A DNA stretch of 64,000 bases from Heloderma charlesbogerti. Lineage: Eukaryota; Chordata; Lepidosauria; Squamata; Helodermatidae. This document shows positions 32,736 to 42,960 of this stretch, in pieces. A program made the position numbers and the translations under genes. The notes under the pieces were generated by a model that was not told the origin of the DNA, searched no databases, and worked only from the letters and a program-made list of their open reading frames with translations. Location: NCBI GenBank assembly GCA_026122225.1, contig JANEZZ010001408.1:124001-188000 (forward strand), given 5' to 3'. The number at the start of each line of letters is the position of its first letter. Position 1 is the first letter of the stretch.

Positions 32736-32891
32736 CAGTGGAGGCTGGTGGTTCCAATGTCAGTGGGATAGTAAATCCACTCTGGGTTTCAGTCAGAACC
32801 AGTCAGAACTCTAAAAGAGCTATCCAAGGTGCAACTGAGACCTGGAACAGATTTAGTACCCCACTGACATTGGAGCCACCAGCCTCCACTG
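32736..32891. mobile_element. Short foldback hAT-like MITE with target duplication
   Basis: CAGTGGAGGCTGGTGG...CCACCAGCCTCCACTG ends are flanked by CTTTTAAT (32,728-32,735) and CTTTTGAT (32,892-32,899), an 8-bp duplication with one mismatch. At 156 bp it is nearly a complete hairpin. It is the sister of 22,880-23,088. Confidence 0.85.
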
Positions 32892-33282
32892 CTTTTGATA
32901 TTATTTTGTGCTTTGATAGCTGCTCCGAGAGCCTGTCCTATTGGGTAGCATGTAAGTCCCATAATACATAGTAATAATAATAAATGCAATATGTTGGCTC
33001 TCTGCTGATATTAGCAGCTGATACAACTTATCCACTATGTCATATCAAGCCTGATCTGTTGATTTCTACATAGAAGCGGGGCGGGATGGGGGGGGGGTTA
33101 ATCAGTTTGCAACACTATCTTGGCCTTGTATGCTGCCTGTTTGCTTTTTCATGCTTCTCAGCAGAAGATTGTTTTTGCAGAAACAATACAATCCATGACC
33201 GTCTCAGCGTGTTGGTCTGACTGAGCATTATGTCAGCAGCACCTGTGTTTTTCTTTGCAGCCAAGAGACTCCGTAGGCAGAC

Positions 33283-33365
33283 ATAAGAACATAAGCAGAG
33301 CCCTGCTGGATCAGACCAAGGGTCCATCTAGTCCAGCATTCTGTTCACACAGTGGCCAACCAGAC
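33283..33365 (-). mobile_element. CR1 fragment (second subfamily), 3' end
   Basis: CATAAGAACATAAGCAGAGCCCTGCTGGATCAGACCAAGGG...CACAGTGGCCAACCAG equals the 3' end of the nested CR1 at 17,480. Confidence 0.88.
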
Positions 33366-33659
33366 CTGGCACACTGCGCCACGGGAGGCCTTAGGGTTTA
33401 TCCGCCAGCCTCTGATAACACCTGCAGCTCTTTCCATGTAGAGCGAGAAACTTCAACTGCAACTAAGGGCCAGAAGCCCCTGCAAATCAATGCAACTAAG
33501 TTGCCAGGTGCTCGTGCTGGCTATGAGTTAAACAAGAGGTAAACCGAGAGCTTCCTGAACCTGTCTGGCTATCTTCTGTCATTTCTCTGCGTACGCTTCT
33601 CTTCTGTTTGCTTAGCTATTCATCTGTCAAAATTTGACTGTTTGTACGTGTGAATAGAG

Positions 33660-33880
33660 TGTGTGTGTGGGTAAGAGTGTGAGAAAGATACACACAGTCT
33701 AAAAGAAAAATAGAAAGAAAGGTAATACTGCTGATGTTCAACAATGAGATCCTTCTCTCTGTTTATACTGAAGGTTTGTAGGAACATTAAATATTCTGGT
33801 TTGAAACTCTGGAGAGCCGTCAACAGTACTGAGCCAGATGGACCAATTGTCTGACTCAGTATAAGGCTGCCTGCTTTGTT
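33660..33880 (+). repeat. GT-rich sequence and SINE tail
   Basis: A short GT run at 33,657-33,671 is followed at about 33,808-33,875 by the SINE tail GAGAGCCGTCAACAGTACTGAGCCAGATGGACC...GACTCAGTATAAGGC. Confidence 0.65.
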
Positions 33881-34135
33881 GCTATATTACCAGGGAGGAT
33901 TTTTCTTGCTTATGGTTTGATGCTTTAGTGCTCAATGAATTGCCTGAGAAAGACAGAATGATGTGACATTCCTTGTCCCCCCACTCCCCACCCCACCCAC
34001 CCACACTTTTTTGCCCATATCTTGTAGACAGATATGGGCCAAATGAATGCTCCGCTGAAGGGCTTCTATGGCTTGCAGGGATTGAGAGCGCTCAGTGAAC
34101 ATCAGAGGGAAGGATGGGTAGAAATGACACAGAGA

Positions 34136-34159
34136 ATGAGAGAGAGAGAGAGAGAGAGA
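34136..34159 (+). repeat. (GA)n microsatellite
   Basis: About eleven GA units directly before a foldback element. Confidence 0.9.
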
Positions 34160-34490
34160 CTAGGTTCACACTACATGATAACCCACACTCAAAGGTTGAG
34201 TATGGGTTGAGTGTGGGTTGTCGTTGAACCATGTGTTGTTGTTGAAACATGGTTATCGTGTTGTCTGAATCCAGCCATGGTAAGAAACCATGGTTTGTTA
34301 ACCACAAACAACCAACAGTTTACAACCCAAACCATGGGTTCTCTTCATGGGTTGTTCGTGGTTAACAAACCATGGTTTGTTAGCACAACTGGGTTCAGAC
34401 AACACAATAACCCACATTTCAACAACACCCCACAGTTCAACAACTGTGTGTGAACCTTGCTATTGTGTTGTTTGAACCCAGTCAGAGAGA
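34160..34490. mobile_element. Foldback DNA transposon, non-autonomous
   Basis: The left half (CTAGGTTCACACTACATGATAACCCACACTCAA..., ...AACCATGGTTTGTTAACCAC) is mirrored by the right half (GTGGTTAACAAACCATGGTTTGTTAG, ...GGGTTCAGACAACACAATAACCCAC, TGTGTGAACC). The whole can fold into nested hairpins with AACCATGGTTTG units. The superfamily is not certain. It sits where exon 3 of gene 2 would be expected. Confidence 0.7.
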
Positions 34491-34689
34491 GCTGAAGAAA
34501 CCAGGCTGGAGGGAGCTGAACAGAGCCAAGAATAAGCTGGGGAAAATTTCGCAGATGTCTTGTGGATAACAGAGGCTTTGTGCTGTTGGGGGCTACTGAC
34601 ATGTGGACTAGGACCTAGGGATGGGAGAGAAGTTCATTTCAGTTTGGTTTTGATAAGAATTTAGATATCTCTCATGCCTATTCCAGACA

Positions 34690-34757
34690 GATATAGATAT
34701 AGATATAGATATAGATATAGATATAGATATAGATATAGATATAGATATAGATATAGA
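34690..34757 (+). repeat. (AGATAT)n microsatellite
   Basis: About eleven perfect hexanucleotide units. Confidence 0.93.
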
Positions 34758-34884
34758 GAATGGTGATTTTATATTTGTATTATTATATTATTATGTTCTG
34801 ATTACTGTTTGTACACTACCTTGTGAGGGCTTGGTTAAGAAATCTGAAAATAAATAAATGAAGTCTGAAACCAAGTCCTGTGAG

Positions 34885-35250
34885 GAATTATTGAAAGAGC
34901 TGGGCATATTAAGCCTGGAGAAGAGAACAGGATAAGGGGAGACATGATAGCAGTCTTCAAATATCTGAAGAGCTTTTATTCAGAAATTGGACAAGACTTG
35001 TTTTCTGTTGCCCCAGAGGGCAGGAGCAGAAGGAGGCCAGAAACGGCAAGGAAGCAGATTTTAGCTAAATATTGATGGTAAGCTATTTGACAGATGAACA
35101 GGCTGCCTCAGGAGGTAGTGTGTTCTCCATTCCTGGGGGAGTTTAAGCAGTGGCTGGGCAGCCCTCTTTTAGGGATGCTGTAGTGCAAGATTCCTGCACT
35201 GAGTAAGGGTCAGACTACATGATCTCCAGCCCCTTCCAGCTCTAAAACTC
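34885..35250 (+). mobile_element. CR1 3' fragment
   Basis: GAAAGAGCTGGGCATATTAAGCCTGGAGAAG through CTCCAGCCCCTTCCAGCTCTAAAACTCTG is a CR1 C-terminal and 3' UTR fragment, the same subfamily as 27,445-27,712. Its place beside exon 2 of gene 2 is equivalent to that copy's place beside exon 2 of gene 1, so it predates the duplication. Confidence 0.85.
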
Positions 35251-35329
35251 TGAGCCCAAAATTCGAAATCCTCAAGCCTTGAATGTGTGAATTTGCTCTG
35301 AGTTGACCCCAAACTGGTATTGAAAGGTT

Positions 35330-35357
35330 GGTGTGTGTGTGTGTGTGTGTGTGTGTG
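35330..35357 (+). repeat. (GT)n microsatellite
   Basis: About fourteen GT units, 10 bp from the donor site of gene 2 exon 2. Confidence 0.9.
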
Positions 35358-35780
35358 AAAAGAATTACCACCAATCTGCTGAGTGCTACTCGAAACAGCT
35401 CCAGAAGATCAAGTGCATATTTCTTCACAAGAGTAGAAGCTTCTCTCGTAAGACAGGTGGTTGCAAAGGGAGAGAGCTTCTGCATATATTCAGCAAGTTC
35501 TTGGTCACAGAACACATTGAGTATGTCACCAAGAAGAGGGCGAACCTCAGCAGCAGTAGCTGGAATGCAAATGTTTGAAATAAGAGGTCAGCAGCAGCAT
35601 TTCCACATACATACCTGCCTTTGCCTAAAAAAAATTCTTTGTCCATTTGCTGAGATTTTGAGTGAGAAAACCTGAAGTGATGTCATAAAGTTATCACGCT
35701 TTGAAGAGGTTAAGATTACATGGAAAAACACAGCTTTGGAAACTATGCTCCTTCACCAGGTTCTCAAACCATCACAGAGT

Positions 35781-35810
35781 TCACACACATACACACACAC
35801 ACACACACAC
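35781..35810 (+). repeat. (AC)n microsatellite
   Basis: About fourteen AC units in intron 1 of gene 2, at the place equivalent to the AC run in gene 1 intron 1 (28,206). Confidence 0.9.
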
Positions 35811-35872
35811 CCTGCTGCCTGCCACTGTCACCATGTGGAGTGTGATGGGAAGTTTTGGTTAAAAAGCAGATC

Positions 35873-35995
35873 TGGGGCACTTGTGGCCCTTTGGATGTTG
35901 TTGAACTACAACTCCCATCAGCATGAGCCAGCATACCCAATGGCCAGGGATGATGGGAGTTGTAGTCCAACAATATCTAGAGGGGCATAGGCCCC
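35873..35995. mobile_element. Short hAT-like MITE
   Basis: CTACAACTCCCATCAGCATGAGCCAGCAT...ATGATGGGAGTTGTAGTCCAACA is the palindromic repeat widespread in reptile genomes, with outer parts GGGGCACTTGTGGCCC and GAGGGGCATAGGCCCC. Confidence 0.7.
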
Positions 35996-36404
35996 ACAGC
36001 CTTGCTATAAAGCCCCTAATAATGCAATCCCCTGCATGTTTACTCATAAGTAAATCTCATTAATTCAAAGGGGATCACACCCAAGGAAATGTGGATGGGA
36101 TTGTAGGTCTACCCTTTTAACCATCCCTTTCCCAAAACCATTTATGCTTAAGTGGCCACTGAGACACCCTCTGGTTTTCTATCCTAATGTACCTACTAAG
36201 GCAGAGAGCAGATTCCTAGGGTTCTGCAAAGCCTAGCATAATTATGAAGAAACACCAAATAAGGGGATTTGCTGCCCCGCCCACTCTCTCTATTTGCTCC
36301 CCACCACCCCTATGTTCCCCTATGATGTGGTGTAGCATAGTTTCAACCTATGTATTCAGATTAGCAGAGGCTAGAGATCACAGAGGCAGGGTTTTCTTTC
36401 ACTA

Positions 36405-36440
36405 TACACATACGCACGCGCGCACACGCGCGCGCACACG
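36405..36440 (+). repeat. (AC/GC)n alternating run
   Basis: Alternating purine-pyrimidine run ACACATACGCACGCGCGCACACGCGCGCGCACACG, a candidate left-handed-DNA tract. Confidence 0.85.
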
Positions 36441-36469
36441 ATTATATGAAAAAAACCAAATATATAATT

Positions 36470-37986
36470 TGTTGTTGTTTATTCGGTCAGTCGCTTCCGA
36501 CTCTTCATGACTTCATGGACCAGCCCACGCCAGAGCTTCCTGTTGGTCATCGCCACCCCCAGCTCCCCAAGGTCGAGTCCGTCACCTCCAGAATATCATC
36601 CATCCATCTTGCCCTTGGTCGGCCCCTCTTCCTTTTGCCTCCCACTTTCCCTAGCATCAGCATCTTCTCCAGGGTATCCTTTCTTCTCATTATGTGGCCA
36701 AAGTACTTCAGTTTTGCCTTTAATATCCTTCCCTCAAGTGAGCAGTCTGGCTCTATTTCCTGGAGTATGGACTGGTTTGATCTTCTTGCAGTCCAAGGCA
36801 CTCTCAGAATTTTCCTCCAGCGCCACAGTTCAAAAGCATCTATCTTCCTTCGCTCAGCCTTCCTTATGGTCCAGCTCTCGCAGCCATAGGTTATTACGGG
36901 GAATACCATTGCTTTAACTATGCGGACCTTTGTTGTCAGTGTGATGTCTCTGCTCTTCACTATTTTATCAAGATTTGTCATTGCTCTCCTCCCAAGAAGT
37001 AAACGTCTTCTGATTTCTTGGCTGCAGTCAGTGTCTACAGTAATCTTTGCGCCTAGAAAGACAAAGTCTGTCACTTCCTCCACGTTTTCTCCCTCTATTT
37101 GCCAGTTCTCAGTCCAGCTGGTTGCCATAATCTTGGTTTTTTTGAGGTTTAACTGCAACCCAGCTTTTGCACTTTCTTCTTTCACCTTTGTCATGAGGTT
37201 CCTCAGCTCCTCCTCGCTTTCAGCCATCAAAGTGGTATCATCTGCATATCTGAGATTGTTAATGTTTCTTCCAGCAATTTTAACTCCAGCCTTGGCTTCC
37301 TCAAGCCCAGCACGTTGCATGATGTGTTCTGCGTACAGGTTGAATAGGTAGGGTGAGAGTATACAACCCTGCCGTACTCCTTTCCCAATCTTAACCAATC
37401 CGTTGTTCCGTGGTCTGTTCTTACGGTTGCTACTTGGTCGTTACAGATTCCTCAGGAGGCAGACAAGATGACTTGGTATCCCCATACCCCCAAGAACTTG
37501 CCACAGTTTGTTATGATCCACACAGTCAAAGGCTTTAGAATAGTCAATAAAACAGAAATAGATGTTTTTCTGAAACTCCCTGGCTTTCTCCATTATCCAG
37601 CGGATATTTGCAATTTGGTCTCTAGTTCCTCTGCCTTTTCGAAACCCAGCTTGTACATCTGGCAATTCTCATTCCATGAATTGCTGGAGTCTACCTTGCA
37701 AGATCTTGAGCATTACCTTACTGGCATGTGAAATAAGTTCCACTGTTCGATAGTTTGAACATTCTTTGGTGCTTCCCTTTTTTGGTATGGGGATATAAGT
37801 TGATCTTTTCCAATCTGGTGGCCATTCTTGTGTTTTCCAAATTTGCTGGCATATGGCATGCATCACCTTGACAGCATCATCTTGCAAGATTTTAAACAGT
37901 TCAGCTGGGATACCGTCATCTCCTGCTGCCTTGTTATTAGCAATGCTTCTTAGGGCCCATTCAACCTCACTCTTCAGGATGTCTGG
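36470..37986 (-). mobile_element. RTE-BovB LINE, 5'-truncated
   Basis: The minus strand encodes an RTE-type reverse transcriptase. 37,887-37,669 has WPPDWKRSTYIPIPKKGS, 37,665-37,441 has FIDYSKAFDCVDHNKLW, and 37,398-36,547 has GVRQGCILSPYLFNLYAE, the catalytic LRYADDTTLM, and the C-terminal GRPRARWMDDI. It ends in the BovB tail with AACAACAA (plus strand GTTGTTGTTTATTCGGTCAGTCG). Stop and frameshift breaks lie near 37,667 and 37,420. It lies in gene 2 intron 1 and is absent from the matching place in gene 1 intron 1. BovB is known for horizontal spread among squamates and ruminants. Confidence 0.92.
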
Positions 37987-38224
37987 AGTGCCTAAAAACC
38001 CGCTTCACAGGTCAAACAGCACTTGGAGCTGCTATACTTGGGGCTTGGGTGGGTGGAGTCCAGCAAGTAGAACTGAATGTCACCACAGTGTAGGTGCTGC
38101 TTAGCAAATGGGAAAGGCTTGTTCCCCACCCCTGTCCATGCTCCCCTGCTCAGGAAAGTGTAATGAAAGTGCTGTATTAAGCCCCTGGACTTTGCCCCAC
38201 ACCTCTCCCCTCTCATCCACCTTT

Positions 38225-38600
38225 GGGATATTGTGAAAGATTAAAAGATACTGTGCTATTGTGAATGGGAAAAACAGGCTACATAATCTGAATGGGTAAA
38301 GCAGCTACTGCGCTATTGTGAATGCTTGACACAGTGCTACTGTGCTATCATGAATGGGAAAAACAGGCTGTATACTGTGAATGGGTAAAGCGGCTACTGC
38401 ACTATTCTGAATGACTGAAATAGCACTACTGCACAATTATAAATGGGAAAGAAGGCTGTATACTGCAAATGAATAAAGTGGCTACTGTGCTAGGCTACAT
38501 ATTGTGAATGGGAAAACAACACTACTGCAATACAGTGAAAGGATGAAACAGCACACAATAGTGTTAAGTGGGAAAGGAAGACTTCATCCAAAAGCACCCT
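38225..38600 (+). repeat. Degenerate minisatellite
   Basis: Imperfect units built on CTACTGTGCTATTGTGAATGGG and AAAACAGGCT(G)TATACTGTGAATGGG recur about four times, giving a higher-order period near 95-100 bp. Copies have diverged by many substitutions and small indels. It adjoins the hAT composite, and it has no counterpart in gene 1 intron 1. Confidence 0.75.
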
Positions 38601-38817
38601 ACTGCAAATGGGGGTAAAGAGGGAATTTACTCCCCCACCCCTGACCACATCACTGCCTGGTCACAGCCAGGTCACAGAGGCACGCCCAGGATTTAATGCA
38701 GGGGAACAGGGTGCACTGCAGCAGAACCGCACGGGAGCCACATTTAAGGAAAAAAGATGCACTAAAAGGACTTTCTAAAAATGCACCTTTTCCAGAGGGA
38801 AGCTGTGGGGTTCCTGC

Positions 38818-40247
38818 TAGGAATGTCAGAGAATTCCGCCACGGACTCCAGTGAGGCCAGATTCTTTAGAATCCGCCCCCCCCGGAATCCGTGGTGGAAT
38901 GCCCCCCCCGCCACCCTGCGGAATCCCCCCCTGGACAGAGCGTACCTGGCGGCAGATGCGGCGGCTCCAGTGGCTCTGGCAGTGGCGGATGCAACGGCTC
39001 CAGCTGGTCTCCCAGCTAGGGATGTCAGAGAATTCTGCGATGGATGTCGGTGAGGCCGAATGCCAGTGCATTCAGCCCTCCGAAATCAGTCGTGGAACGA
39101 AGCCCCCGCCGCCCCACCCCACGAAAGGTGGCGAAACGGAGCACTTACCTGCTCCCGTCCGCGCTGCTTTGCGAATGGCGGCCGTCCTGCGGCCACCATT
39201 CACTTCCTCCTCTTCAAGCAGTCATAGGCTACATAAATACTTACGTAGCCTATCACGGCTAACGCAGGGACACCATTTGCATCCCTGCGGAGGCCGTGAT
39301 AGGCTACGTAAGTATTTACATACCCTATCAGGGCGGGGGGGGGGAAACCCAGCATACGCAAATGGCGGCGGCTACCGCCATTTGCGTACACTGGGGTTTT
39401 TTCCCCCCTGCCATGATAGGCTACGTAAATACTTACATAGCCTATCACGGCAGGGGGGAAAAAAACCCAGCTTACACAAATAGCGGTAGCCGCCGCCATT
39501 TGCATAAGCTGGGGTTTTCCCCCCTGCCGTGATAGGCTACGTAAATATTTACGTAGCCTATCACAGCTCAATACAGAGACACAAATGGTGGCGGCTACGA
39601 CAGCTGCCATTTGCATCCCTGCAGGGCTGCCCAGCGGCCGGATGTCTGGCTGCGGGCGGCTGGAGCCAGCCGGCGGCTCCGCAGCTTGGCCGCGGAGCGG
39701 AGCCAGCCGGGCAGGATTCCAGGGGGAGGGACAGAGCGCCTCCCCCCCACCACTGATGCCCCTCAGCGGAGCAAGGTAAGGGATTCGTACATCCCTACTC
39801 CCAGCTGCTGCCGGGCTGCTGCGGCTGAAAATGGCGGCGGTCGTAGCGGCTGCCATTTGCATGGCTGGCTTCGTTCATGATAGGCTACGTAAATATTTAC
39901 TTAGCCTATCACAGCAAAGAGCAGGGGCACAAATGGCGGCCACTACACCATTTGCGCCCCTTCTCTTTGCCGTGATAGGCTATGTAAGTATTTACGTAGC
40001 CTATCATGGCAAAAGGCAGCCACGCAAATAAATACTTACGTAGCCTATCACAGCTTAATGCAAGGATGCAAATGGCAGCTGCTACGACAGCCGCCATTTG
40101 TGGCTGCATCCAACCCCGGCCGGTGGCTCCACAGAGCCACCGCGGAGCGAAGCCGGCCGGGGACGATTCTGGGGGGAGGGACGGAGTGCCTCCCCCCCAC
40201 CGCGGATTGCCTGGCATGGAGCCAGATAGGGGTTTCGTACATCCCTA
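38818..40247. mobile_element. hAT-type foldback element, copy E2 (host of a nested copy)
   Basis: TAGGAATGTCAGAG...TTTCGTACATCCCTA ends are flanked by GTTCCTGC at 38,810-38,817 and 40,248-40,255, a perfect 8-bp duplication. Inside it, copy E1 occupies 39,017-39,797. Without E1 the element is about 640 bp, near the size of copy D. An outward minus-strand donor (CCAG|GTACG, 38,941-38,949) lies near the left end. At the right end the donor site has decayed (GCCAGATAGGGG). Several AAATGGCGGC and TACGTA palindromes lie between 39,830 and 40,110. Confidence 0.9.
39017..39797. mobile_element. hAT-type foldback element, copy E1 (nested)
   Basis: TAGGGATGTCAGAG...TTCGTACATCCCTA ends with the perfect duplication CTCCCAGC at 39,009-39,016 and 39,798-39,805. 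It carries four palindromes of the form GTGATAGGCTACGTAAAT followed by its reverse complement (about 39,222, 39,295, 39,411 and 39,528), alternating with mirrored AAATGGCGG arms. Outward donors are at 39,142-39,150 (minus strand GCAG|GTAAGTG) and with GT at 39,776 (AAG|GTAAGG). It was inserted into an already resident family member. Confidence 0.9.
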
Positions 40248-40769
40248 GTTCCTGCAGACTGGCGACAAGATCATCTATCATGAGCGACCATGATGTGATC
40301 TCACTTCACACTAAATCATCCACATACATTGCCCCTGGCCATTTATAAGGAGGAAATAGAGACTGGATGTCACCCCACCCGGTCAGAAACAGGTAATTAA
40401 GGCTGTCAAAGTAGGTCATTTGTTCACTGCCACACATATGGTCCCACTCCAGTAGAGAGAGCAGCATATGCAACTAAAGGGGATGGATGTGAGTTCCAAC
40501 AAGTAATATTTATCTCTGCATTTTTATTTTGAAAGTTAACACCTTTATCTCATTTTGGAAATTCTAGGCACCTCATGTACCACTAAAATAAAAAAGTGAA
40601 AACGTGTGTCAAATGTAACATTGACTGGATTGTATCCAATAGGATTGCATTGTTGTATCAACGTATCGTATTTGTATTATTGTTGTTAGTTACTTTAAGC
40701 TACTTTGGGTGGGATATAAACTTAAGAAATAAATGAATGTATAGGGATGTCAAGTGCCTTGAGATTTGC

Positions 40770-40920
40770 TATTAGTGGAGGGACCATAGCTCAGTGGTAG
40801 AGCTGAGAAGAAGGTCTTGCAGAAGAAGGTCCCAGATTCAGTCCCTGGCATCTCAAAAGGGCCAGGTGCAGTGGTGACTGCTGAAGTGCAGGCACTCATC
40901 CTGATGGTCCCCAGAGCCGC
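40770..40920 (+). mobile_element. tRNA-derived SINE head
   Basis: CCATAGCTCAGTGGTAGAGC is a polymerase III A box as in tRNA genes. GAAGGTCCCAGATTCAGTCCC is the B-box region. An extra GAGAAGAAGGTCTTGCA unit lies between them. The 3' body is only partly recognisable. Confidence 0.8.
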
Positions 40921-41239
40921 ACCCTCAAGGAGACTCCAAAAATCCAGGCAGCTGTGTTGATCCACATCAACAAACCAGCTCTAGCAGTTTTCATCTCCAC
41001 AAGGAGCAATTTTTTTATAAAGTGAATGGGTCTTTATTGCCCATTCAAGACCAAGTCACCCCAAAATGCTTTGCACTACAACAGGAGTAGCTCGCAACAA
41101 TATATTCTTGCTGGGAAAATACTGTGAGGATTGCAACGAAGGGGATAGGGAAATCTAAAACAGATGATATGACTGTCCCTGCTAATCAAAATGTCCAGGT
41201 GCTTTGACCCTGTGAGCCCTGACTCCACTACACCACTGG

Positions 41240-42485
41240 TCATAGAATCATAGAACAGTAGGGTTGGAAGGGGCCTACAAGGCCATCGAGTCCAACCCCC
41301 TGCTCAACACAGGAATCCAAGTCAGAGCATCTCTGACAGATGGCTGTCCAGCCTCATCTTGAATGCCTCCAGTGTGGGAGAGCCCACCACCTCCCTAGGT
41401 CATTGGTTCCATTGTCATATTGCTCTAACAGTCAGGAAGTTTTTCCTGATGTTCAGCCGGAATCTGGTTTCCTGTAACGTGAGCCCATTATTCCATGTCC
41501 TGCACTCTGGGATGATCGAGAAGAGATCCTGGCCTTCCTCTCTGTGACAACCTTTCAAGTACTTGAACAGCGCTATCATATCTCCCCTCAGTCTTCTCTT
41601 CTCAAGGCTAAACATGCCCAGTTCTTTCTGTCTCTCTTCATAGGGCTTTGTTTCCAGTCCCTTGATCATCTTCATTGCCCTCCTCTGAACCTTGTCTGCA
41701 TCCTTCTTAAAGTGCGGTGCCCAGAACTGGACACGGTACTCCAGATGAGGCCTAACCAGTGCTGAGTATAGGGGAACTAGTACTTCCCGAGATTTGGAAG
41801 CTATGCTTCTATTAATGCAGTCCAAAATAGCATTGGCCTTTTTTGCAGCCACATCACATTGTTGGCTCATATTCAGCTTGTGATCGACAATTCCAAGATC
41901 CTTCTCGCTTGTAGTGTTGTTGAGCCACGTATCCCTCATCTTGTAACTGTGCATTTGGTTTCTTTTTCCTAGGTGCAGAACTTGGCATTTATTCTTATTA
42001 AATGACATTCTGTTGTTTCCTGCCCAGTGCTCCAGTCTATCAAGATCACTTTGAATTTTGTTTCTGTCTTCCAAAGTATTAGCTATCCTGCCCAATTTTT
42101 TGTCATCTGCAAATTTGATAAGCATCCCTTGCACCTCCTCCTCCAAGTCATTAATAAAAATGTTGAAGAGCACTGGGCCCAGGAGTGAGCCCTGCAGTAC
42201 CCCACTCGTTACCTCTCCCCAGTTTGAGAAGATCCCATTGATAAGCACTCTTTGAGTCCGATTCTGTAGCCAACTGTGGATCCACCGGATCGTTGCTGCA
42301 TCTAGCCCACTTTGAGCTAGTTTGCTCATCAGGATATCATGGGGCACTTTGTCGAAAGCTTTGCTGAAGTCGAGGTATATTATGTCTACAGCATTCCCAC
42401 AGTCCACAAGGGAGGTGACTTGGTCAAAAAAATGAGATCAGATTAGTCTGGCAGGATTTGTTCTTGACAAATCCATGTTGGCTTC
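41240..42485 (-). mobile_element. CR1 LINE, 5'-truncated
   Basis: One long minus-strand frame, 42,407-41,415 (330 codons), covers most of the reverse transcriptase and the C-terminal region, with [26 protein letters not shown] and the catalytic KFADD. A frameshift lies near its start. The 3' tail (TCATAGAATCATAGAACAGTAG, plus strand) is at 41,240. It is in gene 2 intron 1 and is absent from gene 1. It is among the best-preserved CR1 copies here. Confidence 0.92.
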
Positions 42486-42486
42486 G

Positions 42487-42960
42487 GTCAGGTGGCAGAT
42501 GGTGTGAAAGAGCTCTGCCTTACGGCCTCTGCTCATCAAAATAGACAGGAACGGGCCAGATGAACAAATGGCTGGGCCTGGTCTATGGCAGCATCCTACG
42601 TTCCTACTTGTTTAAAGCCACTTCTCTTATCATCAGGAAACGTCTCAAATGAAAAGAATCACATCTGAAGAGCAAGTATATGCCTAGACTCTATGGGCCT
42701 CAGGGCAGTATCTATTGTCACGCATACACACATTTTATCATCCCGATAACCCCAAGAGGAAGGTTAAGCTGACAGATACTGTTGGCCAAGGTCACCCACA
42801 AAGCTTCATGACTCAGCAAGGATTTGAAGATATGTCTTCCCACTTCTAGTCTGACACTTCATGCCCTTCTCAAATTCACTCAGAGAATGATATTCAGAAG
42901 GAAACTGATGATGTAGTCCCAAATCTCAAGCTAAATAGATCCTGACCTACATGCTATTGG
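42487..42960 (-). repeat. Intron 1 block shared with gene 1 (30,720-31,220)
   Basis: Segments such as CTTATCATCAGGAAAC.TCTCAAATGAAAAGAAT and CCCACTTCTAGTCTGACACTT match 30,720-31,220 in order. This supports descent of genes 1 and 2 from one duplication. The start contains a SINE remnant common to both. Confidence 0.8.

Noticed and set aside
36507..37351. Plus-strand frames opposite the BovB reverse transcriptase
   Set aside because: They are antisense shadows of the minus-strand coding sequence with no recognised domain.
38225..38600. A CRISPR-like array
   Set aside because: The units are imperfect, there are no unique spacers of fixed length, and the genome is eukaryotic. It is a degenerate minisatellite.
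38851..39862. Long open frames (up to about 220 codons) in the hAT E1/E2 region on both strands
   Set aside because: GC-rich palindromic DNA gives few stops. The peptides only mirror the repeated units and match no transposase.
40770..40860. A genuine tRNA gene
   Set aside because: A and B boxes are present but the sequence does not close into an acceptor stem and continues into SINE body. It is a tRNA-derived SINE.
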